Source of the DNA: Paraburkholderia aspalathi | Lineage (GTDB): Bacteria; Pseudomonadota; Gammaproteobacteria; Burkholderiales; Burkholderiaceae | Direction of reading: 5' to 3' | Length of the DNA: 64,000 nucleotides | NCBI RefSeq assembly: GCF_900116445.1 | Contig: NZ_FPBH01000006.1 | Span: 247,797 to 311,796, forward strand | Shown: piece after piece, positions 58,801 to 64,000 of the stretch | How positions within the stretch are numbered: the stretch's first letter is position 1 | Layout of the letters: every line of letters starts with the position of its first letter | Translations under genes and position numbers: made by a program | Notes under the pieces: generated by a model | What the model was told of the DNA's origin: nothing | Seen by the model: the letters and a program-made list of their open reading frames with translations, nothing else | Database searches by the model: none

Positions 58801-59038
58801 GCTCGATGTCGTTGACCGCGGTCGAGAGCCCGCGCTCGTAGTTGAGCACGATGCGTTTTTCCATTTCATCGGCGGGCAGGCCGTTGTACGACCAGATCAC
58901 CGACAGCACCGGAATGTCGATATTTGGGAAAATGTCGGTCGGCGTGCGCAGGATCGTCAGCGGGCCGACGATCAGCAAAAGCAGGGCCAGCACGACGAAG
59001 GTATAGGGGCGCCGCAGCGCCAGGCGAACGATCCACAT
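55856..59038 (-). CDS. RND efflux pump permease (AcrB/MdtB-like)
   Basis: A 1060-residue inner-membrane proton-driven exporter, first gene of the operon. Twelve membrane segments and two large periplasmic loops are visible. Sequence signatures include RRPYTFVVLALLLLIVGP, PTDIFPNIDIPVLSVIWSYN, the helix-4 acidic pair in AVGILVDDATVAIENI and GAIMCIGIATANSILVISFA in the second half. The Asp pair suggests H+ coupling of the HAE1 type. The drug range is unknown, and no TetR-type repressor adjoins it. Confidence 0.93.
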   Translation of the reverse strand: MWIVRLALRRPYTFVVLALLLLIVGPLTILRTPTDIFPNIDIPVLSVIWSYNGLPADEMEKRIVLNYERGLSTAVNDIEHTESTSLNGIAVVKIFFQPHANIDEALAEVTALSQTQLRSLPPGITPPNILRYNASTVPILRLALSSPSLTEQELFDFGNNFLKTQLATVPGASAPLPYGGKQRQIMVDIDSRKLQERNLSPMDVVNAVTAQNLILPSGTAKIGSTEYSVEMNGSPDSLAGLNNIPIKSTANGTVYIRDVAHVRDGFQPQTNIVRVNGQRAALLTINKSGNTSTLEIVDRIKKMMPTLRNLVPASLNIDPVADQSLFVRASVQGVLREALIAACLTGLMILLFLGNWRATLIIAVSIPLSMITSIIALSMLGETINIMTLGGLALAVGILVDDATVAIENISHQLEQGKTLEQAILDGAHQIAIPTLVSTLSICIVFVPMFLLTGVAHYLFIPLAEAVVFAMLASYFFSRTLVPTMAKYLLRHHHKPADLHHASEQTRNPFIRVHYAFERGFARFRDRYRVFLAARVARPGLFVTLFLVCCGASMLLMPFLGRDFFPQVDAGTIALHLRAKTGMRVEETAVVTDRVDTRIRQLIPPSELHSLIDNIGLPVSGINLSYSNTGTIGTSDSDILITLNPDHHPSADYVRTLRRTLTDEFPGVQFAFLPADIVSQTLNFGMPSPIDIQIVGRDVAGNRVFAAQLLNRLRTVPGLADARIQQPADLPRIFIDVDRTRAQQAGFSQRDIASDLLITLSGSQQTTPTFWLNPRNGVSYNVITEAPQYTIDSLQSLANIPLNANGRSNILGSLATMKREAGNAVLTHYNAQTTIDIFGTADGRDLGGVSDDISKIIDSAKADLPKTSSIEVRGQVQTMNDSFSGLFAGLVFAILLVYLLIVVNFQSWLDPFIIITALPGALAGIVWMLFLTHTTLSIPALTGAIMCIGIATANSILVISFAREQLLEHGDATRAAIEAGFTRFRPVLMTALAMVIGMVPMATGLGEGGEQNAPLGRAVIGGLTVGTLATLIFVPVVFSMIYRRLAARRQRAAEHVVQKP

Positions 59039-59453
59039 GGCTAGTTAAGGGGATGAAAGGCGGCGGCGCCGGTGTGGCGCACACAGCGGCCATGAAGCAT
59101 GCCGCGACGGTGGCCGGCGGTCGCAACGGGCGGATTAAGCGGGTCGTTCTGATGCTGCATGATTTTGATATATCGCCCCGGCTGGGTTTATGATGGTCTC
59201 GTTACGACGCTTTACGCCCAGATCATCGGCCCGGCGCGCTGTAATGGGAATAGGGCGAAACGACGGGTGAAGAGCCCTGAGTTCGCGCTTTCCATGGCCC
59301 CGCAAAACGGGAACAATGACTCGAACCTCTCACGCGTCTTACGCGCAGCAGATTGGGTGCGTACGCAACGTTATCGGCGAAGCGGCGCTTTTATCATCAC
59401 CTTGACCGGCGCGGAAACCATAAAGCCGGCTATGGGAGAAACGGGGAAACATC
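59039..59453. other. Divergent promoter region, RND operon and small protein
   Basis: About 415 bases. On the plus strand TTGATA (59165-59170), 18 bases, then TATGAT (59189-59194) makes a plausible sigma-70 promoter for the small protein at 59454. The minus-strand promoter of the RND operon must lie here also. No regulator gene is encoded. Confidence 0.5.
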
Positions 59454-59666
59454 ATGCAAATCGGTTCCATTGTCCGATCGGTGCATATCGCGGTGCCGCA
59501 GGGCGCACGCGGGATTGTCATGCGCATTCTCGGCGACATGGCTATGGTGGCCTGGTATGCCGGCGAACCCGGCACATCGGAGCATCTGAATACTGAACCC
59601 TTTTTCCTTGAAGATCTGATCGATACGGGCGAGCAGGTTCGCCCGTCGAGCGCACAGGTGCATTGA
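59454..59666 (+). CDS. Small protein of unknown function
   Basis: A 70-residue protein, MQIGSIVRSVHIAVPQGARG at the start, with a ribosome site (gggag/cgggga) 8 to 20 bases upstream. Beta-rich, SH3-like pattern (IVMRILGDMAMVAWYAGEPG) ending in ETFFLEDL-like acidic text. It is not a shadow of a longer gene. I do not recognise a family; the composition looks like real protein. Confidence 0.65.
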   Translation: MQIGSIVRSVHIAVPQGARGIVMRILGDMAMVAWYAGEPGTSEHLNTEPFFLEDLIDTGEQVRPSSAQVH

Positions 59667-59766
59667 AGCTGGTTTGAGTCCGATTCGTGGTGGTTGCAGG
59701 TGGCTGTTAGCCGCACGGTGAGCCGACGCCCTCGTCTTTGACGGCGGCGCGGCGCACAATGCGGAC

Positions 59767-60795
59767 ATGAACGACGACAATTTCGACCCACAGGACGGCG
59801 CCGATAGCGCCGTACCTTTCGCCCGGCTCAAGCCGGAAATCGTGCTCGACGCGCTCGACAGCGTGCTCAGCAGCGTCGGTGTGTACACCGACGGCCGCAT
59901 GCTGCCGCTCAACAGCTACGAGAACCGCGTGTACCAGGTGGGCGTGGAAGACGGGCCGCCCGTGGTCGCCAAGTTCTATCGTCCCGAGCGTTGGACCGAC
60001 GCCGCCATTCTCGAAGAACACGCCTTTGTTGCCGATCTCGCCGCGCGTGAGATTCCGGCGGTACCCGCGCGTGTTTTCGAAGGCCGCACGCTGCATACCT
60101 TCGAAGGTTTCCGGTTCTCGATCTTCGAACGCCGCGGGGGCCGTGCGCCCGATCTGGACCGGCGCGATACGCTCGAATGGCTGGGGCGTTTCATCGGCCG
60201 CATCCATGCAGTTGGACAGACGCAGAACTACACCGAACGCCCGACGCTCGACATCAACACGTTCGGCTACGAGCCGCGGGATTTCTTGCTGTCGCACAAC
60301 TTCGTGCCCGACGATGTGCGCACCGCCTGGCAGACCGTGGTGAATCTCGCACTGGAAGCCGTCGAGCGCGCCTTCGAGCGGGCCGGCGATATTCGCATGT
60401 TGCGAATGCACGGCGATTGTCATCCGAGCAATGTGTTGTGGACCGACGCGGGTCCGCATTTCGTCGACTTCGACGATAGCCGCATGGGTCCGGCCGTGCA
60501 GGATTTATGGCTGCTGCTGCCCGGCGATCGCGTCGAGGCTTCGCGTGCGCTGGCGGATCTGCTCGCCGGCTACGAAGACTTCTGCGACTTCGAGCCGCGC
60601 GAACTGTATCTCGTCGAGGCGTTGCGCACGCTGCGGCTGATTCACTACCAGGCGTGGCTCGCGCGCCGTTGGGACGACCCGGCGTTTCCGGCGGCGTTTC
60701 CGTGGTTCAACACGCAGCGCTACTGGGAAGACCGCATCCTCGAACTGCGCGAGCAGCTCGGCGCGATGGAGGAAGGACCGCTCTGGCCGGTTTGA
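59767..60795 (+). CDS. srkA: Stress-response kinase SrkA (YihE-like)
   Basis: A 342-residue protein kinase of the aminoglycoside-phosphotransferase fold. The ATP lysine is in VVAKFYRPERW, the catalytic loop is MLRMHGDCHPSNVLW, and the metal Asp is in HFVDFDDSRMGPAVQD. The N-terminal LNSYENRVYQVGVEDG is a YihE marker. In E. coli it counters MazEF-linked stress death and extracytoplasmic stress. No dsbA adjoins it here. Confidence 0.93.
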   Translation: MNDDNFDPQDGADSAVPFARLKPEIVLDALDSVLSSVGVYTDGRMLPLNSYENRVYQVGVEDGPPVVAKFYRPERWTDAAILEEHAFVADLAAREIPAVPARVFEGRTLHTFEGFRFSIFERRGGRAPDLDRRDTLEWLGRFIGRIHAVGQTQNYTERPTLDINTFGYEPRDFLLSHNFVPDDVRTAWQTVVNLALEAVERAFERAGDIRMLRMHGDCHPSNVLWTDAGPHFVDFDDSRMGPAVQDLWLLLPGDRVEASRALADLLAGYEDFCDFEPRELYLVEALRTLRLIHYQAWLARRWDDPAFPAAFPWFNTQRYWEDRILELREQLGAMEEGPLWPV

Positions 60796-60807
60796 GCGGC
60801 AGCGGTC

Positions 60808-62709
60808 CTACGGCGCCTGCGACGCCACGCTCGACGATTCCACCAGCGTCGATTTGACGATCACTTCGGCGCGCACGTCGCGCCCGATCGCTTCGATCGC
60901 GGGACGCATTTTCGCGAAGTCGTCGGGCGTGCAGACCTCGCTATCGAAATGGGTGGCGCCGTCGCGCGTCATCGTCACCACGTTGCTGAGCGGATCGAAC
61001 GTGTACTGCGACTGGAAATCGACGAAGCGGTCTTGAGTTCGCTTCGCTTCCGGCATTTCCAGCACGTGAAAATTCGCGGGCAATTCAATGCGCGCGCGTT
61101 CATGCAACGTCAGGTTGTGGCAGACGAATGGCTGCGTGCGCTGCCGTTCGCCGAGCCAGTAGCGGGTGTCCGCCTCGAAGCCGCCGGCCATACTCGTCAG
61201 CGCCGGAATCGATGCCGCGGCGCCCGGCACCACCAGACTTTCGAGCGTGCCTTTCATCGTGATGGTCAGCGGGCCGTCTGCAACGGTGAGGTCGCTGGTG
61301 GTCAGTGTGGCGGTGCCGCGCAGGTTGGCGCTGCGCAGTTCCGCCTGGATCGACTCCTCACGTTGCGCGGGCGTCTGCGTGCGCAACATCGCGCGCGCCT
61401 GTTCGGCCGTGGCGCCCGATGCTTCCAGACGATAAGTGAAGCTCGCCGAGCCATCCGGTTCGACCTTGATCGACAGGTCGGTGCTGCGCGTCATCAACGC
61501 GGTGGCCGGCGTTTGCGCGACCACGCCCTGATTGACGAGGACGGTAGGCCGGTTCATATCGGACGACGGCAAAAAACCGAATTCGACATTCGATGCGGTC
61601 GAGTCCGCATATTGCTGCAAATCCGGCAGCCAGGTGATCACGTGATTGATGACGCCGTAGCCCGGCACGCTGGGCAACGTGTAAATCGAGCCGCTGCTGA
61701 TCAGGGCCGGCTCGTTGCGAACGCCGACGGCGTCGAGCATCGCGCCGTACAACGCCACGTGATCCTTGCAGTCGCCATAGCGGTTCGCGAGGATCGCGCT
61801 TGCACTGTGCGGCACCACCGAACCGCGCCCAACATAGATCGCCACATAGCGGACGTTGCGGCGTACCCAGTCGTACAGCGTTTTGGCTTTGTCGTGCGGG
61901 GTGTGGTCGCGTGCGGTGAGGTTTTGCGCGAGACGTGTGACGGCGGTGTCGCGCGCGCTCGGGTCGGCGGCGGACGTCCTGTAGCTGGCGGCGAAGGCGG
62001 CGTAGTCCGGAAAGGTCGAGACCATGAGCCGGTCGCCGTACGACACATACGCGATCGAGCCGCGCTCCAGACGGCTGAAATGCGCCTTGTCGTAATGGTA
62101 TTCGTAGCGAGTGCGGCCGTCGCGCGTAACCGGTTGAAGCGCGGTGAAGCCGCGTGCATCGGCATAAAGCGCCTTGCCGGCGGGCAGGTCGTAGATGAGG
62201 TGAAAGTTGTGGGTCGGCGCGAGATCGGGCGGCGTGAAGTCGCTGAATTCGCCCGGATCGATCGGCTGCTTTTGCGTCTTGCGATAGGTGAGATGCACGC
62301 GCGAGCCGGGTTCCACAGCGGGGAACACGATCACCTTTTCCTGGATGTCCTGGAACATCGGCGCGTCGAACGAGCGCGCTTCCTGCACGTCGCGGATCTG
62401 ATCAGGCTGCACGTCGTGACGCACGCCGTCGGCGGTGGTCGTGTAGGCCTCGATGATCTGCACGTCCGCCATATTGCGGTTGAACCACACGTATTGCTGC
62501 GCCACTCGCGCGACGCCTGCTTCGTTGTTCACGTGCAGCGTCATCGAATCGAGCTTGGAGAAGGAGCCGTCGACATTGACGGTGAAAGTCTGCGTTTCGC
62601 CTTCGTTGGTATAGGGATCGTCCAGCTTGGCCGCGATGCTCGCGCTCGCGCTATGGACACCGGCAAGCCAGCCGAGAGACGCAAGACAGACCAAAGAGGT
62701 GAGGCGCAT
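60808..62709 (-). CDS. DUF3857 and transglutaminase-like domain protein, exported
   Basis: A 633-residue protein started at MRLTSLVCLASLGWLAGVHS, a signal peptide of about 24 residues. The N-terminal part is DUF3857 (about residues 45-220). The transglutaminase-like domain has NRYGDCKDHVALYGAMLDAV with the Cys, GYGVINHVITWLPD with the His and a following Asp region. A beta-rich C-terminal domain closes it. Similar proteins are periplasmic or surface proteins of unknown substrate. It is divergent from the PepSY gene across a Fur-like site. Confidence 0.88.
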   Translation of the reverse strand: MRLTSLVCLASLGWLAGVHSASASIAAKLDDPYTNEGETQTFTVNVDGSFSKLDSMTLHVNNEAGVARVAQQYVWFNRNMADVQIIEAYTTTADGVRHDVQPDQIRDVQEARSFDAPMFQDIQEKVIVFPAVEPGSRVHLTYRKTQKQPIDPGEFSDFTPPDLAPTHNFHLIYDLPAGKALYADARGFTALQPVTRDGRTRYEYHYDKAHFSRLERGSIAYVSYGDRLMVSTFPDYAAFAASYRTSAADPSARDTAVTRLAQNLTARDHTPHDKAKTLYDWVRRNVRYVAIYVGRGSVVPHSASAILANRYGDCKDHVALYGAMLDAVGVRNEPALISSGSIYTLPSVPGYGVINHVITWLPDLQQYADSTASNVEFGFLPSSDMNRPTVLVNQGVVAQTPATALMTRSTDLSIKVEPDGSASFTYRLEASGATAEQARAMLRTQTPAQREESIQAELRSANLRGTATLTTSDLTVADGPLTITMKGTLESLVVPGAAASIPALTSMAGGFEADTRYWLGERQRTQPFVCHNLTLHERARIELPANFHVLEMPEAKRTQDRFVDFQSQYTFDPLSNVVTMTRDGATHFDSEVCTPDDFAKMRPAIEAIGRDVRAEVIVKSTLVESSSVASQAP

Positions 62710-63034
62710 GGCGGGCAGGTATCCGGAACGGCAACGTTGACGGGATCGCCAGTTAGAGTCGGTTTGCGCCGCCCGGATGTCAAGCGGATACCGAGCATTG
62801 CGATTGAGCAAATGCCCTAATTGTGTAATGATATCTATTCTCAATTGAAAGGCGCCGCCAGCTTTCTGTCACATTTCTCCTCCTCTGTGACTGCCAGCCA
62901 GCCTCTCAGCCGGACGGCCTGGACCGCAAGCCGGGTCTGTCCGGCCCTTCTTTTTGAACTTTCCTTTACCGCTGATGAGAGCGAGCGCCTTGTCGCCGCC
63001 TTTCGGCGGGGGTTTAACTTGCTGCGCCTGGAGC
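62710..63034. other. Divergent intergenic region with AT-rich core
   Basis: About 325 bases between the DUF3857 and PepSY genes. The stretch 62815-62860 is AT-rich and holds the Fur-like site described separately. The remainder to 63034 shows no gene; the open frame from 62954 is an upstream extension of the PepSY gene. Confidence 0.55.
62824..62846. promoter_or_regulatory. Fur-box-like operator
   Basis: TGTAATGATATCTATTCTC matches the 19-base Fur consensus at 13 positions by eye, including the TAATGATA core and ATT half. It sits about 190 bases before the PepSY start and 115 bases before the DUF3857 start, within the only AT-rich part of the gap. Confidence 0.5.
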
Positions 63035-63781
63035 ATGGATGTGAACGCGCCTGATTCGATCGATATGAAACCTGCTGCTGGTGCCAGCACGCAATACACG
63101 GCCCATAGGCCGGAGCGCGGTCATCATCTGATGGACGACGCCGAGCAGGCGGCGCGGCGCCAGCGTTCGCGGCGGGCGAATTTCATCAAGTGGTTGCGCA
63201 AGGTACACGGCTGGGTTGGGCTGTGGGGCGCGGTGTTGGGGCTGATGTTTGGCGCGACGGGGTTTTTGCTGAATCATCGCGGCGGACCGTTGAAGGTGTC
63301 GTCGGGTGAGCCGCAGGTCGAGGAGATGCAGATTCCTGTGCCGCAGAAGAAGCTGGGTTCGCCGATGGAGATGGCGAAGTGGCTCAAGGGCGAATTAAAG
63401 ATCGACGGCAAGCCGGGGCGGGTGAAACGCGAACCGGCGCATGCGGTGGCATGGGGTGATCGCAGCACGATGCAGCCGGAGTTCTGGCAAGTCGGGATTT
63501 TTGGGCCTGGTCAGAATGTGCAGGCCGAGTATTGGGTTGGGAATGGGTTTGTGGCGGTGAAACGCACGCAGAATTCGTTTCTTACTACGATGAATAATTT
63601 GCATCGTGGTGTGGGGTTGAGTGTTGGGTGGGTTTTGTTGATCGATACGATTGCGGGGGGGATGATTTTGCTGTCCCTGACCGGGGTCTTGTTGTGGACT
63701 GAGTTGAATAAGCGGCGGATTGTCGGGGTCGTGTTGATTGGCGGCTCGGTGGTTGCCGCAGTTGTCTGTGGGTTAATTTGA
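63035..63781 (+). CDS. PepSY-associated membrane protein
   Basis: A 248-residue protein started at MDVNAPDSIDMKPAAG, with ggag just before the ATG; an upstream start would add 27 residues. A basic cytoplasmic N terminus is followed by LRKVHGWVGLWGAVLGLMFG (first helix), a periplasmic PepSY-like part, NLHRGVGLSVGWVLLIDTIA and LLSLTGVLLWTELNKRR (helices two and three), and a last helix. Such proteins often accompany TonB-dependent iron receptors or ferric reductases. Codons in the second half use unusually many T- and G-ended forms (ggg, ttt, ttg) compared with the rest of the window. Confidence 0.82.
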   Translation: MDVNAPDSIDMKPAAGASTQYTAHRPERGHHLMDDAEQAARRQRSRRANFIKWLRKVHGWVGLWGAVLGLMFGATGFLLNHRGGPLKVSSGEPQVEEMQIPVPQKKLGSPMEMAKWLKGELKIDGKPGRVKREPAHAVAWGDRSTMQPEFWQVGIFGPGQNVQAEYWVGNGFVAVKRTQNSFLTTMNNLHRGVGLSVGWVLLIDTIAGGMILLSLTGVLLWTELNKRRIVGVVLIGGSVVAAVVCGLI

Positions 63782-63906
63782 CTTGTTTTTTTTGCCTGCT
63801 CGGCGCTTCATTGTCAGTGTTCTTAGGGCTTTGGCCTTTCCTTGTTTTGTTAGTGGTTTATTAGCGTTCCCCCTGTGCGGGGGGCACCTACTTTTCTTTG
63901 CCGCCG
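63782..63906. repeat. AT-rich spacer with interspersed-repeat-like element
   Basis: Directly after the PepSY gene the DNA turns T-rich. CCCCC (63869-63873) pairs with GGGGG (63879-63883) around TGTGC. It is followed by the phrase cacctacttttctttgccgc, which I recall as part of a repeat common in Paraburkholderia and Ralstonia genomes that usually continues as the palindrome half caaagaaaagtagg. Here it stops at the IS end instead. Confidence 0.5.
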
Positions 63907-64000
63907 TGTATAGACCGGAGACATAGCTGACAGGTGTGCGGGGACATGGTTGACACTTCCGGGTACTAAAACGCCCGGTCCCGACCATGCCCTGGAACGC
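63907..64000 (+). mobile_element. Left end of an IS481-family insertion sequence (cut by window edge)
   Basis: Two 16-base repeats, ggagacatagctgaca (63917-63932) and ggggacatggttgaca (63940-63955), lie with a 23-base period. Such repeated GGxGACATxGxTGACA units are typical terminal transposase-binding sites of IS481-type elements in Burkholderiaceae. The inverted repeat likely begins at about 63907 (tgtatagacc). Confidence 0.7.
63987..64000 (+). CDS. Start of IS481-family transposase (partial)
   Basis: Only the first codons are in the window: ATG CCC TGG AAC, reading MPWN. This is the usual opening of IS481-family transposases in this group, and its position just inside the terminal repeats fits. 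The rest is beyond the edge. Confidence 0.55.

Noticed and set aside
60949..62820. 623-codon plus-strand frame
   Set aside because: Antisense to the DUF3857 gene; repetitive Arg/Val/Gly composition and no motif.

Overview
The window is a 64 kb piece of a high-GC (roughly 62-64 %) beta-proteobacterial chromosome, almost certainly Paraburkholderia or a close Burkholderiaceae relative. The support is the gene content and order (mreBCD-mrdA-rodA next to gatCAB, metXW-ampG, slmA, RegBA next to hslVU), the CX14CX2C form of QueE, the zinc-cysteine-poor DksA and the GC-rich codon use. Nearly all of it is ordinary primary-chromosome core genome. Only the last few hundred bases look like an accessory boundary.

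Layout. 1-4865: protein maturation and RNA modification (def, fmt, a LysE exporter, htpX, rsmB). 4862-8555: an overlapping three-gene set, DUF4390 protein, NtrY-like kinase and a short response regulator without an AAA+ domain. 8653-8728: tRNA-Phe with its own promoter and terminator. 9154-11056: queC-queE-queD for the 7-deazaguanine/queuosine pathway. 11269-12752: an HpcH/HpaI aldolase and a Sel1-repeat protein. 12881-19330 (minus): the rod-shape cluster mreB-mreC-mreD-mrdA-rodA. 19711-23022: gatC-gatA-gatB, the amidotransferase that corrects mischarged tRNAs. 23144-24817: PPK2 and exonuclease III. 24878-29341 (minus): metX-metW-ampG and an M48 metalloprotease. 29642-32226 (minus): slmA, a HAD nucleotidase and argB. 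32492-34394: a CWC protein and a TPR/glycosyltransferase-like protein. 34523-36372: the RegB-RegA redox two-component system. 36529-38421 (minus): hslV-hslU. 38738-40926 (minus): dksA and a His-rich COG0523 GTPase. 41168-46183 (minus): rlmI, xerC, DUF484, dapF and an LpxL-type acyltransferase. 46267-47651: metK behind a strong promoter and a long structured leader. 47786-51283: small or miscellaneous genes. 51636-59038 (minus): an RND efflux operon followed by an MFS exporter. 59454-63781: a small conserved-looking protein, srkA, a DUF3857/transglutaminase protein, and a PepSY membrane protein beside a Fur-box-like site. 63907-64000: the left end of an IS481-family element cut off by the window edge.

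Themes. Several blocks serve the cell envelope (rodA/mrdA/mreBCD, ampG, dapF, lpxL, slmA) and methionine/SAM metabolism (metXW, metK). Two signalling pairs and an SrkA-type stress kinase add regulation. No phage, plasmid, CRISPR or defence locus was seen. The most promising unexplained signal is the metK 5' leader, which can form three strong hairpins, two of them able to pair in an alternative way. Other points of interest are the AAA+-less NtrX-like regulator, a C-A mismatch in the tRNA-Phe acceptor stem, and the Fur-like site beside the PepSY gene.
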